From contig JAIYDJ010000071.1 in NCBI GenBank assembly GCA_027487575.1, positions 1 through 33,076 of the forward strand: DNA of 33,076 nt. The letters are read 5' to 3'. The position numbers were made by a program, and so were the translations under genes. Source of the DNA: Rhodobacter sp. GTDB taxonomy: Bacteria; Pseudomonadota; Alphaproteobacteria; Rhodobacterales; Rhodobacteraceae. The notes below the pieces were generated by a model. That model worked only from the letters and a program-made list of their open reading frames with translations. It searched no databases and was not told where the DNA came from. This document shows, in pieces, positions 15,523 to 25,615 of this stretch. Position 1 is the first letter of the stretch. The number at the start of each line of letters is the position of its first letter.

Positions 15523-16962
15523 ATGCTGTGGACTTCGCAGGACGCCGCCACCGCCACATCTGGCCGCACCACCACGGACTGGACCGCCAGCGGCGTCTCG
15601 ATCGACACCCGCACCCTGCAACCGGGCGACCTGTTCGTCGCCCTGAAGGACGTCCGCGATGGCCATGATTTCGTGGCCGCGGCACTTGCCAAAGGGGCCG
15701 CTGCCGCGCTCGTCTCCCGCGTCCCGGATGGCGTGTCCGACACCGCACCCCTGCTGATCGTTCACGACGTGCTGCAGGCCCTGGCCGACCTTGGCACCTT
15801 CGCCCGTGCCCGCGGCCGGGCAAGGGTGGTCGGCGTGACCGGTTCGGTCGGCAAGACCTCGACCAAGGACATGCTGCGCGCGATCCTGTCCGGTCAGGGC
15901 ACCACACACGCGGCAGAGGCCAGCTACAACAACCATTGGGGCGTGCCGCTGACCCTCGCACGGATGCCCCCCGACACCGATTTCGCGGTGATCGAGATCG
16001 GGATGAACCACCCCGGCGAAATCGCCCCGCTATCCCGCCTCGCGCGGCCTCATGTCGCCCTGATCACCACCGTGGGCGCGGCCCATCTGGAGGCGTTCGA
16101 CAGCATCGCCGGAATCGCTGCCGAAAAGGCATCCATCCTCGACGGGCTGGAACCGCGCGGCACGGCGGTCTTGCCCGCCGACCTTGACACCACCCCGGTC
16201 CTGACGGCCAAGGCCGCCGCCATCGGGGCGAAAGCCGTATTGTTCGGCGCAAGCCCCGCCGCCGACTATTGCATGACATCGGTCACGCTGGCCGCCGACG
16301 CCACCATCGTGCGCGCCACCCGCCATGGCACGCCGCTGCTCTACAAGGTCCGCTCACCCGGCCGCCACTTTGCCGCAAACGCGCTGGCCGCGCTCGCCTG
16401 CGCGGATGCGCTTGGCCTCGACCCCGCCATCGCCGCGACCGATATCGGCAACTGGGCCCCGCCTCCGGGGCGCGGCACCCGCAGGCGGATCGTGCTTGAC
16501 CGGATCGACGAAACCGGGTTCGACCTGATCGACGACGCCTTCAACGCCAACCCCACCTCGATGGCCGCAAGCCTTGACGTGCTGATCGCGGCCTCCCCCG
16601 AACACGGTCAGGGCCGGATCGGCGCGGGGCGGCGCATCGCGGTGCTGGGCGACATGCTGGAACTCGGCCCGACCGAACTCGACCTGCACCGCGCCATCGC
16701 GCGGCATCCCGGACTGGACACGATCGACCGCATCCACTGCGTCGGCCCCCGGATGCGCGCGCTCTGGCTTGCGCTGCCCAAGCACCAGCGGGGCGAACAT
16801 GCCGAAACCGCGCCCGATCTGGCATCCCGCGCCCGCAGCCTGATTGACGCGGGCGACATCGTCCTCGTCAAGGGCTCCAAGGGGATCAAAGTCAGTCTGG
16901 TCGTTGACGCCCTGCGCAATTTGGGGCAGGGCGACGCGACCGAGCCCCTAGGAGAGGCATGA
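15523..16962 (+). CDS. murF: UDP-MurNAc-tripeptide:D-Ala-D-Ala ligase
   Basis: A 479-residue Mur ligase that adds the D-Ala-D-Ala dipeptide made by Ddl, completing the UDP-MurNAc-pentapeptide. It shows SIDTRTLQPGDLFVAL, the ATP loop GSVGKTS (107-113), the MurF-typical SYNNHWGVPLTLARMP and IEIGMNHPGEI, and DDAFNANPTSM in the C-terminal half. The ATG directly abuts the murE stop with GGAGGA 8 bases before it. The stop TGA is immediately followed by the mraY start. Confidence 0.97.
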   Translation: MLWTSQDAATATSGRTTTDWTASGVSIDTRTLQPGDLFVALKDVRDGHDFVAAALAKGAAAALVSRVPDGVSDTAPLLIVHDVLQALADLGTFARARGRARVVGVTGSVGKTSTKDMLRAILSGQGTTHAAEASYNNHWGVPLTLARMPPDTDFAVIEIGMNHPGEIAPLSRLARPHVALITTVGAAHLEAFDSIAGIAAEKASILDGLEPRGTAVLPADLDTTPVLTAKAAAIGAKAVLFGASPAADYCMTSVTLAADATIVRATRHGTPLLYKVRSPGRHFAANALAALACADALGLDPAIAATDIGNWAPPPGRGTRRRIVLDRIDETGFDLIDDAFNANPTSMAASLDVLIAASPEHGQGRIGAGRRIAVLGDMLELGPTELDLHRAIARHPGLDTIDRIHCVGPRMRALWLALPKHQRGEHAETAPDLASRARSLIDAGDIVLVKGSKGIKVSLVVDALRNLGQGDATEPLGEA

Positions 16963-18045
16963 ATGCTGTATTGGCTTACCGAGTTTTCTGCGGGCGGAGA
17001 TTTCTTCAACCTGTTTCGCTACATCACCTTCCGCGCCGGGTCTGCCTTCCTGACTGCACTGGTGTTCGGTTTCATCTTCGGTCGCCCGCTGATCGACCTG
17101 TTGCGCCGCAAGCAGGGCAAGGGCCAGCCGATCCGCGATGACGGCCCGGCGACCCATTTCGTCAAGGCGGGCACGCCGACGATGGGCGGCCTCCTGATCC
17201 TGTCCGCGCTGGTGTTCTCGACCCTCGTCTGGGCGCGGCTCGACACGCCCTATGTCTGGATCGTCCTTCTGGTCACGCTCGCCTTCGGCCTGATCGGCTT
17301 TGCCGACGACTATGCCAAGGTGACCAAGCAGAACACCAAGGGCGTCTCCTCGCGGGTGCGGTTCATCGCCGGACTGGTGATCGCGGGGCTTGCCGCCTAC
17401 GCCGCTGCCAGCTTTCACCCGGTCGACCTGACCAACCAGCTTGCCTTGCCGTTGTTCAAGAACGTGCTTCTGAACCTCGGGGTGTTTTTCATCCCGTTCG
17501 GCATGATCGTGATCGTAGGCGCGGCCAACGCGGTAAACCTGACGGACGGGCTGGACGGGCTGGCCATCATGCCGGTCATGATCGCGGGAGGAACGCTCGG
17601 GGTGATCTCCTACGTGGTCGGGAACGCCAATTTTTCGGAGTATCTCGGCGTCCATTTCGTTCCCGGCACGGGCGAATTGCTGGTCTTCGCCGCAGCGCTG
17701 TTCGGCGGCGGTCTGGGGTTCCTGTGGTACAACGCCCCCCCGGCGGCGGTGTTCATGGGCGACACCGGATCGCTGGCCCTGGGCGGCGCACTGGGGGCCA
17801 TCGCGATCTGCACCAAGCACGAAATCGTCCTCGCCATCGTCGGCGGCCTCTTCGTGGGCGAGGCGCTGTCGGTCATCATCCAGGTCCTCTACTTCAAGCG
17901 CACCGGCCGCCGCGTGTTCCTGATGGCCCCCATCCACCACCATTTCGAAAAAAAGGGCTGGGCCGAACCCCAGATCGTGATCCGGTTCTGGATCATCAGC
18001 CTGATCCTCGCGATGATCGGACTGGCGACGCTGAAGGTGCGGTAG
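16963..18045 (+). CDS. mraY: Phospho-MurNAc-pentapeptide transferase (lipid I synthase)
   Basis: A 360-residue polytopic enzyme with about ten membrane helices. It transfers phospho-MurNAc-pentapeptide to undecaprenyl phosphate at the inner face of the membrane. The catalytic and binding motifs are intact: the Asp pair in [24 protein letters not shown], the Mg-site aspartate in [12 protein letters not shown], and the histidine cluster [11 protein letters not shown]. It starts at the base after the murF stop, with GGAGAGG upstream, so the two are translationally linked. Confidence 0.97.
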   Translation: MLYWLTEFSAGGDFFNLFRYITFRAGSAFLTALVFGFIFGRPLIDLLRRKQGKGQPIRDDGPATHFVKAGTPTMGGLLILSALVFSTLVWARLDTPYVWIVLLVTLAFGLIGFADDYAKVTKQNTKGVSSRVRFIAGLVIAGLAAYAAASFHPVDLTNQLALPLFKNVLLNLGVFFIPFGMIVIVGAANAVNLTDGLDGLAIMPVMIAGGTLGVISYVVGNANFSEYLGVHFVPGTGELLVFAAALFGGGLGFLWYNAPPAAVFMGDTGSLALGGALGAIAICTKHEIVLAIVGGLFVGEALSVIIQVLYFKRTGRRVFLMAPIHHHFEKKGWAEPQIVIRFWIISLILAMIGLATLKVR

Positions 18046-18082
18046 GGTGGACGGGTCCGGCAACCCGCACGGGGCGGTCCGC

Positions 18083-18817
18083 ATGAAAGAGGCCGACCTC
18101 TACCCGCCACTCAAGACGTACCTCGAAGCGCAGGGCTACACCGTCAAATCCGAAATCGGCGCCTGCGACGTCGTCGCCCGGCGCGGCGACGAACCGCCGC
18201 TGGTGGTCGAGATGAAGCTGACCTTTTCGCTGTCCCTCGTCATGCAGGGCATTGCGCGGCAGGCGCTGGTCGATGCCGTCTACCTTGCGGTGCCGGCCTC
18301 CGGCGCAAAGGGCTGGGCCCTGCGCTACAAGGACATCATTGCGCTCTGCCGCAGGCTGGGGCTTGGCCTGCTGGCCGTGGATGTGGCCGACGCGCGCGTG
18401 ACTGCCCATCTCGACCCCGGCCCGTATGCACCGCGCAAGTCGAAGGTCGGCACCGCCCGCTTGCTGCGCGAGTTCGACCGCCGCGTCGGGGACCCGAACG
18501 TCGGCGGCACCTCGCGCCAGCCCCGGATGACCGCCTACCGTCAGGACGCGCTGCGCTGCCTCGCCCATCTGGCGGTGCAGGTCACCGACCGCCCCGCGCG
18601 CATCGCCAAAGCCACCGGGGTGGTCCGCGCCGCCAGCCTCCTGCGCGCCGACCACTATGGCTGGTTCGACCGCGTGGCGCGCGGCACCTATGCGCCCAGT
18701 GCCAAGGGCAAACTGGCCCTGATCGACCATGACGCGGCGCTGACTGGCCTGATCCCCCCCGGCCGCGCTATCCCCACCGACGGACCCGGCGCGGCCTCAG
18801 CCCGGTGCAGGCCCTGA
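18083..18817 (+). CDS. DUF2161 protein, putative PD-(D/E)XK phosphodiesterase
   Basis: A 244-residue soluble protein. The N-terminal half shows a restriction-endonuclease-like core: E in KSEIGACDVV, the following aspartate, and EMK about 18 residues later (PPLVVEMKLTF), which fits the PD-(D/E)XK active site. The C-terminal part is helical and may be a winged helix (ARIAKATGVVRAASLL, YGWFDRVARGTYAPS). I recall this as DUF2161, annotated as a putative phosphodiesterase of unknown substrate. I chose the ATG at 18083, where the conserved KEADLYPPLK begins; a GTG at 18047, 9 bases after an AAGG in the mraY end, is a real alternative. It follows mraY without a terminator and is probably in the same transcript. 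No link to wall synthesis is known to me. Confidence 0.72.
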   Translation: MKEADLYPPLKTYLEAQGYTVKSEIGACDVVARRGDEPPLVVEMKLTFSLSLVMQGIARQALVDAVYLAVPASGAKGWALRYKDIIALCRRLGLGLLAVDVADARVTAHLDPGPYAPRKSKVGTARLLREFDRRVGDPNVGGTSRQPRMTAYRQDALRCLAHLAVQVTDRPARIAKATGVVRAASLLRADHYGWFDRVARGTYAPSAKGKLALIDHDAALTGLIPPGRAIPTDGPGAASARCRP

Positions 18818-18906
18818 CAAATCATGAATTCGGCCTGGATAACCAACTGTTATCGCTTCAACAAAGAAAGTCCCCGCCCGGACGCCCCCAAACCGAAGGC
18901 CCGCTC

Positions 18907-19578
18907 ATGACCCGCCCCCTCCATCCCACCGCGCTTGTCACCGGGGCCAATCGCGGCATCGGACGAGCCATCGCCGCTGCTCTCAAGGCGCGCGGCTGCG
19001 CCGTCACCCTCGCGGCCCGCAACGAGGCCGAAGGCCGCAAGGCCGCCGCCGACCTCGGGGTGACCTTCGCCCGCATCGACCTGTCCGATCCCGACAGCTA
19101 TTTCGACGCCGTCACCACCACGGGCGGCTTCGACATCCTGGTCAACAATGCGGGCATCCTGAACGATGCGTCGCTGCTGTCGCCGAAATCCGACTTCGAC
19201 CTCGCGATGGAGGTGATGGTCAACGCCCCCCTCGACCTGATCCGCCTGAACGTCCCCCACTGGCGCGACACCGGCTGGGGCCGAATCGTCAATCTTTCCT
19301 CCGGCTGGGGCGCGCATGCGCAGGGGCTGCAAGGCCCCGGGGCCTATGGCATCGCCAAGGCGGCGCTGAACGCCCTGACCCGCGCCCTGCCACGCGACCT
19401 GCCTGCGGGCGTCAAGATCAACGCCTGCGATCCCGGCTGGGTCGCGACGCGCATTGGTGGCTCCGGTGCGCCCCTGACGCCAGAACAGGGGGCGGATACC
19501 CCGATCTGGCTGGCGCTTCTGCCCGACGACGGCCCGACGGGGGGCTTCTTTCGCAATCGCCAGCCGATCGGCTGGTGA
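18907..19578 (+). CDS. Short-chain dehydrogenase/reductase
   Basis: A 223-residue classical SDR. It has the cofactor loop TGANRGIG near the N-terminus, NNAG in the central strand, the catalytic serine in VNLSSGWG and the YGIAK pair, followed by [14 protein letters not shown]. An arginine after the first strand ([10 protein letters not shown]) favours NADP(H). Homologues with this C-terminus often act on carbonyls, but the substrate cannot be told. The ATG at 18907 fits the family; the 89-bp gap before it is AT-richer (AATCATGAATTC, AACTGTTATCGC) and could carry a promoter. The gene ends in a terminator-like repeat. Together with the DUF2161 gene it separates mraY from murD. Confidence 0.82.
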   Translation: MTRPLHPTALVTGANRGIGRAIAAALKARGCAVTLAARNEAEGRKAAADLGVTFARIDLSDPDSYFDAVTTTGGFDILVNNAGILNDASLLSPKSDFDLAMEVMVNAPLDLIRLNVPHWRDTGWGRIVNLSSGWGAHAQGLQGPGAYGIAKAALNALTRALPRDLPAGVKINACDPGWVATRIGGSGAPLTPEQGADTPIWLALLPDDGPTGGFFRNRQPIGW

Positions 19579-19589
19579 ATCCCCTTTCT

Positions 19590-19645
19590 TCATTTTCTGT
19601 CTTCAAATATCCCACAGGGGGTCCGGGGGACGTGACGTCCCCCGG
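19590..19645 (+). terminator. Terminator-like intergenic repeat, copy C
   Basis: ATTTTCTG, AAATATCCCACAGGGGGT and then a 10-bp perfect stem (19623-19632 with 19636-19645, arms CCGGGGGACG/CGTCCCCCGG) begin about 12 bases after the SDR stop. The left block matches copies A and B, while the stem sequence is different but its shape is kept, as expected for a structural element. It would partly isolate murD from upstream transcription. Confidence 0.6.
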
Positions 19646-19678
19646 GCGGCTCAGCAAACCTGCCGTCCGGAGTGCCGC

Positions 19679-21082
19679 ATGATCCCCGTCAAAGGCCATG
19701 AAGGCCAGAAGATCGCCGTGCTCGGCCTTGGCCGCTCGGGTCTTGCCACCGCCCTTGCCCTGACCGCAGGCGGGGCCGAACCGCTGTGCTGGGACGACAG
19801 TCCCGAGGCGCGCGCCAAGGCGGAAGGTCTGGGCCTGTCCCTGACCGACCTGACCCGCGCGGGGGTGTTCGACGGCGTCTCGGCACTGGTCGTGTCGCCC
19901 GGCATTCCGCATCTCTATCCCGCCCCGAACAAGGTGATTGCCCGCGCGATGGAGGCGGGTGTGCCCGTCGACAACGACATCGGCCTGTTCTTCCGCAGTT
20001 TTGCGACCGAAGAGTTCGATGATTTCGACATGGCCCCCCGCGTGGTCTGCGTCACCGGGTCGAACGGCAAGTCGACCACCACGGCGCTGATCCACCATAT
20101 CCTGACCCATGCGCAGCGCCCGACCCAGATGGCGGGCAACATCGGGCGCGGCGTGCTGGACCTTGATCCGGCGATCGACGGCGAGGTGATCGTGCTGGAA
20201 CTGTCCAGCTACCAGACCGATCTTGCCCGCGCGCTGACGCCGGATATCGCGGTGTTCACCAACCTGTCGCCCGACCATCTGGACCGTCACGGCGGCATGG
20301 GCGGCTATTTCGCCGCCAAACGGCGGCTGTTTGCCGAGGGTGGCCCGGACCGCGCGGTCATCGGTGTGGACGAGGTCGAAGGCCGGTATCTGGCCAACCA
20401 GTTGGCGCAGGGCCCGCAGGATGACCGCGTGATCCGCATCTCGTCGGGGCAGAAGCTGGAATCGTTCGGCTGGTCGGTCTTTGCCCGCAAGGGGTTTCTG
20501 GCCGAATGGCGCAGGGGCAAGCAGGTGGCCTCGGTCGACCTGCGCGGCATGGGCGGGCTGCCCGGCGCGCACAACCACCAGAACGCCTGCGCCGCCTATG
20601 CCGCCTGCCGCAGCCTCGGGCTTGCGCCCAAGGTGATCGAGACGGCCCTGCACAGCTTTGCCGGCCTGCCCCACCGCAGTCAGACCGTGGGCGAGCGGGG
20701 CGGCGTCCGGTTCGTCAACGACAGCAAGGCGACGAATGTGGACTCCGCCGCCAAGGCGCTGCAGGCCTTTCCCCGCATCCGCTGGATCGCGGGCGGCATG
20801 GGCAAGGACGGCGGCATCGCCGCCCTGGCCCCGCATCTGGGTTCGGTGGTCAAGGCCTATCTGATCGGTCATTCCGCCCGCGACTTCGCCCTGCAACTTG
20901 GCGACACGCCGCACGAGATCTGCGAAACCATGTCACGCGCGGTGACACGCGCCGCGGCAGAGGCCGGGCCGGGCGAAGTGGTTCTTCTGGCACCGGCCGC
21001 CGCCTCGTTCGACCAGTATGCGAATTTCGAAAAGCGCGGCGAGGATTTCACCGAACAGGTCAGGATCGTCCTGGCTGGCTGA
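19679..21082 (+). CDS. murD: UDP-MurNAc-L-Ala:D-glutamate ligase
   Basis: A 467-residue cytoplasmic Mur ligase adding D-glutamate, the second residue of the stem peptide. The N-terminal Rossmann-like domain begins [11 protein letters not shown], the ATP loop is TGSNGKST (126-133), followed by [33 protein letters not shown] and, near the C-terminus, [16 protein letters not shown] and GGMGKDGG, all in family order. It is about 20-30 residues longer than the E. coli enzyme, common in alphaproteobacteria. It follows a terminator-like repeat by 33 bases, so it may have a weak promoter of its own or depend on read-through. Confidence 0.96.
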   Translation: MIPVKGHEGQKIAVLGLGRSGLATALALTAGGAEPLCWDDSPEARAKAEGLGLSLTDLTRAGVFDGVSALVVSPGIPHLYPAPNKVIARAMEAGVPVDNDIGLFFRSFATEEFDDFDMAPRVVCVTGSNGKSTTTALIHHILTHAQRPTQMAGNIGRGVLDLDPAIDGEVIVLELSSYQTDLARALTPDIAVFTNLSPDHLDRHGGMGGYFAAKRRLFAEGGPDRAVIGVDEVEGRYLANQLAQGPQDDRVIRISSGQKLESFGWSVFARKGFLAEWRRGKQVASVDLRGMGGLPGAHNHQNACAAYAACRSLGLAPKVIETALHSFAGLPHRSQTVGERGGVRFVNDSKATNVDSAAKALQAFPRIRWIAGGMGKDGGIAALAPHLGSVVKAYLIGHSARDFALQLGDTPHEICETMSRAVTRAAAEAGPGEVVLLAPAAASFDQYANFEKRGEDFTEQVRIVLAG

Positions 21083-21096
21083 TCCCCATGGAGTCT

Positions 21097-21122
21097 GGGC
21101 GGGCAGAGCATGCCACCCGCCC
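21097..21122. terminator. Stem between convergent murD and DUF892 genes
   Basis: GGGCGGG (21097-21103) pairs with CCCGCCC (21116-21122) around a 12-base loop. It lies in the 48-base gap between the murD stop and the stop of the opposing DUF892 gene, so it could end transcription from either side. No U-run is present. Confidence 0.45.
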
Positions 21123-21130
21123 CGAAAGGC

Positions 21131-21637
21131 CTACCGCTGAGCGGGCATCCCGGCCTCGTCGCGCGACAGATAGGCGCCGGTCACATCGGGCAGGTTGGCC
21201 AGCAGCCAGTCCGCCATGGCCTCTTCCTCCTGCAGGATCGAGTCGAGTACGGCCACCGCCTCGCCGTCGCCCAGTTCGCGCGCGGCGGCGATCAGGATGG
21301 TATAGCTGGCAATCTCCAGATGCTCGAACACGTAGCCCATCTGCGCGCCCTTCACCACTTCGTCGCCCGCAAACATGCCGCCGAATGCCTGCGCCCCGGC
21401 GGTGAACTTGCCCGCCGCATCCTTCATCATCGACGTGCTGGTGTCATATCGGTCCAGCAGCCCCTGCAACTGCAGGGCCTGGTTTTCGGTTTCATCCGCA
21501 TGTTCCGCGATGCGGGCACGCAGCATCGGGTAATGCTCCAGCCGGTTGGCCTGCGCATTCAGCATGGTGATCGCCTGCTGCTCCATCGCATGCGCATCGC
21601 GCAGCCAGGCCAGAAAGTTGGTGCGTGTTTCTTCCAT
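21131..21637 (-). CDS. DUF892 ferritin-like protein (YciE/YciF type)
   Basis: A 168-residue all-helical protein of the ferritin-like superfamily. Glutamates and histidines at the expected helix positions are visible: HAMEQQAITML, EHADETENQ, VFEHLEIASYTIL and LQEEEAMADWL, which could bind a di-metal centre. YciE/YciF-type proteins are general stress proteins of uncertain activity. The ATG at 21637 follows AGGAGA by 6 bases on the minus strand; upstream in-frame starts lack conservation. It is the only minus-strand gene inside the dcw cluster and separates murD from ftsW, so the two cannot share an uninterrupted sense operon without running antisense through this gene. Confidence 0.83.
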   Translation of the reverse strand: MEETRTNFLAWLRDAHAMEQQAITMLNAQANRLEHYPMLRARIAEHADETENQALQLQGLLDRYDTSTSMMKDAAGKFTAGAQAFGGMFAGDEVVKGAQMGYVFEHLEIASYTILIAAARELGDGEAVAVLDSILQEEEAMADWLLANLPDVTGAYLSRDEAGMPAQR

Positions 21638-21876
21638 CGTTCGATCTCCTGAAACGGGTCCGATCCGCGCAAAGCCACCGGGCCGCGCGACCCGGCGTTC
21701 CAACTGGCGGGCGGGTCCGATGTTCCGCCCGCGCGCGCGAAACCTGCCGATCGCGGCCCGGTCCGGATCGCGCCGGCCCCGCTTTTCCCTAGCCAGCCCG
21801 GGCAATCTGGGCTAGTCTTGGCTCCAGACCCGGAAAACCGGGCGATCGGCAGTGCACACGACATCAGGCGAAACCC
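21638..21876. promoter_or_regulatory. Divergent promoter region, DUF892 gene and ftsW
   Basis: The 239-bp gap has no coding potential. It contains an inverted repeat CTAGCC (21789-21794) and GGCTAG (21810-21815) and a small hairpin CCCGG-AAAA-CCGGG (21829-21842) that would be in the ftsW leader. TTGGCT (21818-21823) is a weak -35 candidate. No strong ribosome binding site precedes ftsW. A promoter for ftsW-murG-murC must be somewhere here, or in murD. Confidence 0.35.
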
Positions 21877-23043
21877 ATGACAGAAATGGTCTATGGCTCC
21901 ATGCCCGCACGGGTGCGCGAGCCGGTTCTTCCCCGTTGGTGGCGGACGCTCGACAAATGGTCGATGACGGCAATCTTCGTGCTGTTTGCCATCGGGCTGC
22001 TGCTGGGCCTTGCCGCCTCGGTGCCTTTGGCCGAAAGCAACAACCTCGACCGGTTCTACTATGTCACCCGGCAGGCGGCCTTCGGCGGGCTTGCGCTTGT
22101 CGTGATGCTGGCCTGTTCGATGCTGTCGCCCGCGATGGTGCGCCGCATCGCCACGCTGGGCTTTGCCGCATCCTTCGTCGCGCTGGCGCTTCTGCCGGTG
22201 ATGGGCACCGACTTCGGCAAGGGCGCCGTGCGCTGGTTCAGCTTCGGCTTTGCGTCGGTGCAGCCTTCGGAATTCCTGAAGCCCGGGTTCATCGTGGTGA
22301 CCGCCTGGCTGATGGCCGCCAGTCTTGATCTCAACGGGCCGCCGGGCAAGCTGCTGTCCTTCCTCATCGCCGCGATCATCGCCGTCCTGCTGGCCCTTCA
22401 GCCGGACTTCGGGCAGGCGATGCTGGTGCTGTTCGGCTGGGGCGTGATCTATTTCGTCGCCGGTGCGCCGATGGCCCTGATCGGCAGCATGATTGCACTG
22501 GTCGGCGCGGCGGGGGTGTTCGCCTACAACGCGTCCGAACACGTCGCGCGCCGGATCGACGGCTATCTGTCGGCGGATGTCGATCCGCGCAGCCAGCTTG
22601 GCTATGCGATGAACGCAATCCAGGAGGGTGGTTTCTTCGGCGTGGGGGTCGGCGCGGGGCAGGTCAAGTGGCAGCTTCCCGACGCGCACACCGACTTCAT
22701 CATCGCCGTCGCGGCCGAGGAATACGGTCTGGTCCTTGTGCTGGTCATCATCGCGCTTTACTGCGCGGTGGTGGTGCGCAGCTTGTTCCGCCTGATGTCG
22801 GAACGTGACCCGTTCATCCGGCTGGCGGGCACCGGTCTGGCCTGCATCTTCGGCGTGCAGGCGATGATCAACATGGGCGTCGCGGTGCGCCTGCTGCCGG
22901 CCAAGGGCATGACGCTGCCCTTCGTGTCTTACGGCGGATCGTCGGTCATCGCCGCCGGGATCACGGTCGGCCTGCTTCTGGCGCTCACGCGCAGCCGCCC
23001 GCAGGGGCAGATGAGCGACATCCTGTTCCGGCGGGGGCGCTGA
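21877..23043 (+). CDS. ftsW: Septal peptidoglycan glycosyltransferase FtsW
   Basis: A 388-residue SEDS-family membrane protein with about ten helices. It polymerises lipid II into septal glycan strands with FtsI. Family motifs are intact: [28 protein letters not shown] (with the essential aspartate), [26 protein letters not shown] and VSYGGSS near the C-terminus. The ATG at 21877 is followed one codon later by acidic and basic residues typical of the cytoplasmic N-terminus. Its stop shares one base with the murG start. Confidence 0.96.
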   Translation: MTEMVYGSMPARVREPVLPRWWRTLDKWSMTAIFVLFAIGLLLGLAASVPLAESNNLDRFYYVTRQAAFGGLALVVMLACSMLSPAMVRRIATLGFAASFVALALLPVMGTDFGKGAVRWFSFGFASVQPSEFLKPGFIVVTAWLMAASLDLNGPPGKLLSFLIAAIIAVLLALQPDFGQAMLVLFGWGVIYFVAGAPMALIGSMIALVGAAGVFAYNASEHVARRIDGYLSADVDPRSQLGYAMNAIQEGGFFGVGVGAGQVKWQLPDAHTDFIIAVAAEEYGLVLVLVIIALYCAVVVRSLFRLMSERDPFIRLAGTGLACIFGVQAMINMGVAVRLLPAKGMTLPFVSYGGSSVIAAGITVGLLLALTRSRPQGQMSDILFRRGR

Positions 23044-24131
23044 TGGCCCCGCTTCTGCTGATCGCGGCGGGTGGAACCGGGGGGCACATGTTCCCCGCGC
23101 AGGCGCTGGCAGAGGTGATGGTGGCGCGGGGCTGGCGGGTCAAGCTGACGACCGACGCGCGCGGCGCGCGCTATTCGGGCGGCTTTCCCGAACAGGTGCA
23201 GGTGGTGGAGCTTTCCTCGGCCACTTTTGCGCGGGGCGGGATACTGGCGAAAGCGCTGGTTCCGCTGCAGATCGCGGGGGGCGTGCTGTCGGCGCTGGTG
23301 TCGATGCTGCGCGACCGGCCCGCGGTGGTGGTGGGGTTCGGCGGCTATCCGTCGATCCCGGCACTTGCGGCGTCGCTGGTCCTGCGGCTGCCCCGGATGA
23401 TCCATGAACAGAACGGCGTGCTGGGGCGGGTGAACCAGATCTTCGCCCCCCGCGTGGCGCTGGTCGCCTGCGGAACCTGGCCCACGGCGCTGCCGGATGG
23501 TCTGCAGGCCGAACATACCGGGAACCCGGTGCGCCAGGCCGTGCTGGACCGCGCAGGCGCGGGCTACATTCCCCCCGGCGACTATCCGATGAGCCTTCTG
23601 GTCATCGGCGGCTCGCAGGGCGCGCGCATCCTGTCCGATCTGGTTCCAGCCGCCATCGCAGCCCTTCCCGATGCGTTGAAGGCCAATCTGCGCGTCGCCC
23701 ATCAGGCCCGCGCGGAAGATGCCGAACGTGTGGCCCAAGCCTATGAGGCCGCTGGAATTTCCGCCGAGGTTCAGCCCTTTTTCACCGACATTCCGCGTCG
23801 CCTGTCGGAATGCCAGCTCGTGATTTCGCGCGCCGGGGCTTCGTCGGTCGCCGACATCTCGATCATCGGTCGTCCGTCAATCCTGATTCCTTTCGCCGCC
23901 GCCACGGGGGACCACCAGACCGCCAATGCCGCCGGTCTGACGCAAGCCGAGGCTGCCGTAACGTTGCCCGAAACCACCCTTGACGTCCCCCGCCTGACCG
24001 CGCACATCGCCGCGATCCTCGACTACCCCGAGGCCGCAGCGCGCATGGCCCGCAACGCGCTGAACGTCAGCCGCCCCGACGCCACGACCCGGCTTGCCGC
24101 CCTTGTCGAAACCCTTGCCCGGAAAGCCTGA
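23043..24131 (+). CDS. murG: UDP-GlcNAc:lipid I N-acetylglucosaminyltransferase
   Basis: A 362-residue GT28 enzyme that converts lipid I to lipid II at the inner membrane face. The N-terminal G-loop [17 protein letters not shown], the second loop [24 protein letters not shown], the linker GNPVR, and the C-terminal [12 protein letters not shown] and [11 protein letters not shown] are all present. It overlaps the ftsW stop by one base (TGATG), so re-initiation is likely. Confidence 0.97.
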   Translation: MAPLLLIAAGGTGGHMFPAQALAEVMVARGWRVKLTTDARGARYSGGFPEQVQVVELSSATFARGGILAKALVPLQIAGGVLSALVSMLRDRPAVVVGFGGYPSIPALAASLVLRLPRMIHEQNGVLGRVNQIFAPRVALVACGTWPTALPDGLQAEHTGNPVRQAVLDRAGAGYIPPGDYPMSLLVIGGSQGARILSDLVPAAIAALPDALKANLRVAHQARAEDAERVAQAYEAAGISAEVQPFFTDIPRRLSECQLVISRAGASSVADISIIGRPSILIPFAAATGDHQTANAAGLTQAEAAVTLPETTLDVPRLTAHIAAILDYPEAAARMARNALNVSRPDATTRLAALVETLARKA

Positions 24132-24135
24132 ACCG

Positions 24136-25539
24136 ATGAACGCCACCAAACTGCCGCTGGAACTTGGCCCCATCCACTTTGTCGGCATTGGCGGCATCGG
24201 CATGTCGGGGATTGCAGAAGTGCTGATGACGCTGGGATACCGGGTGCAGGGATCGGATGCCAAGGCGTCGAAGATCACCGACCGGCTCGTGTCTTTGGGC
24301 GCGACCTTCTTCGAAGGCCAGAAGGCCGGGAATATCGGCGAGGCTGCGGTCGTTGTGATCTCGTCCGCGATCAAGAAAGGCAACCCCGAGTTGGAAGAGG
24401 CCCGGCACCGCCATCTGCCCGTCGTCCGCCGCGCCGAGATGCTGGCCGAACTGATGCGGTTGCGGTCCAACATCGCGATTGCCGGAACCCATGGCAAGAC
24501 AACGACGACCACCATGGTCGCCACCCTGCTGGACAAGGGCGGGTTCGATCCCACGGTCATCAACGGCGGGGTGATCCACGCTTACGGCTCGAACGCGCGG
24601 GCGGGCGAGGGCGAATGGATGGTGGTCGAGGCCGACGAATCCGACGGCAGCTTCAACCGCCTGCCCGCCACCATCGCCATCGTGACCAACATCGACCCCG
24701 AACATATGGAGCATTGGGGCACCTTTGACGCCTTGCGCAAAGGCTTCCTCGATTTCGTGTCCAATATCCCGTTCTACGGGCTGGCCGTCTGCTGCACCGA
24801 CCACCCCGAGGTGCAGGCGCTGGTCGGCCGTGTCACCGACCGCCGCGTGGTGACCTTCGGCTTCAACGCGCAGGCGGATGTACGGGCGGTGAACCTGACC
24901 TATGACAACGGCATCGCGCATTTCGACGTGGCGCTGCAATCCGAAGACAGCCTGATCGAAGGCTGCACCCTGCCGATGCCCGGCGATCACAATGTCTCGA
25001 ATGCCCTGTCGGCCATTGCCGTCGCCCGACATCTGGGCATGAAGAAGGAAGAAATCCGCGAGGCGCTGGCCGGATTCGCGGGCGTCAACCGCCGCTTCAC
25101 CAAGGTGGCCGAGGTCAACGGCGTGACGATCATCGACGATTACGGCCACCACCCGGTGGAAATTGCCGCCGTCCTCCGCGCCGCCCGCCAGTCGACCAAA
25201 GGCCGGATCATCGCCGTGCACCAGCCGCACCGCTATACCCGCCTCTCCTCGCTGTTCGACGACTTCTGCACCTGCTTCAACGAGGCCGACGTGGTGGCCA
25301 TCGCCGAGGTCTACGCCGCCGGTGAAGACCCGATTCCCGGAGCGTCGCGCGATGATCTGGTCGCGGGCCTGATCGCCCACGGCCACCGCCACGCCCGCGC
25401 CATCATGGACGAGGCCGACCTGGCGCGCCTTGTCCGGGAACAGGCCCGCCCGGGCGACATGGTGGTCTGCCTCGGCGCGGGCACGATCAGCGCTTGGGCC
25501 AATGCGCTGCCCGCCCGGCTGATGGGGCAGGCGGCATGA
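24136..25539 (+). CDS. murC: UDP-MurNAc:L-alanine ligase
   Basis: A 467-residue Mur ligase that adds the first stem-peptide residue. It shows the N-terminal [16 protein letters not shown], the ATP loop GTHGKT (117-122), [21 protein letters not shown] and the C-terminal [10 protein letters not shown] and [10 protein letters not shown]. The ATG 4 bases after the murG stop is preferred to an in-frame start 14 codons earlier inside murG, because the glycine-rich FVGIGG loop then begins at the usual distance. Confidence 0.97.
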   Translation: MNATKLPLELGPIHFVGIGGIGMSGIAEVLMTLGYRVQGSDAKASKITDRLVSLGATFFEGQKAGNIGEAAVVVISSAIKKGNPELEEARHRHLPVVRRAEMLAELMRLRSNIAIAGTHGKTTTTTMVATLLDKGGFDPTVINGGVIHAYGSNARAGEGEWMVVEADESDGSFNRLPATIAIVTNIDPEHMEHWGTFDALRKGFLDFVSNIPFYGLAVCCTDHPEVQALVGRVTDRRVVTFGFNAQADVRAVNLTYDNGIAHFDVALQSEDSLIEGCTLPMPGDHNVSNALSAIAVARHLGMKKEEIREALAGFAGVNRRFTKVAEVNGVTIIDDYGHHPVEIAAVLRAARQSTKGRIIAVHQPHRYTRLSSLFDDFCTCFNEADVVAIAEVYAAGEDPIPGASRDDLVAGLIAHGHRHARAIMDEADLARLVREQARPGDMVVCLGAGTISAWANALPARLMGQAA

Positions 25540-25543
25540 CCAG

Positions 25544-25608
25544 CCCGCGCATTTTCTGCGAAAATTCCGGCACGTCCGGATGCGAAATCTTCGCAGAAAA
25601 TTCGCGGG
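25544..25608 (+). repeat. Long inverted repeat between murC and the DUF2484 pair
   Basis: The 19-base arms (25544-25562 and 25590-25608) are complementary except for one position, around a 27-base centre that itself contains CCGGCACGTCCGG. It starts 5 bases after the murC stop and ends 7 bases before the next start codon, so its ribosome binding region would lie in the stem. A terminator, attenuator or protein site are all possible; there is no trailing U-run. Confidence 0.7.
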
Positions 25609-25615
25609 TGGTGTC

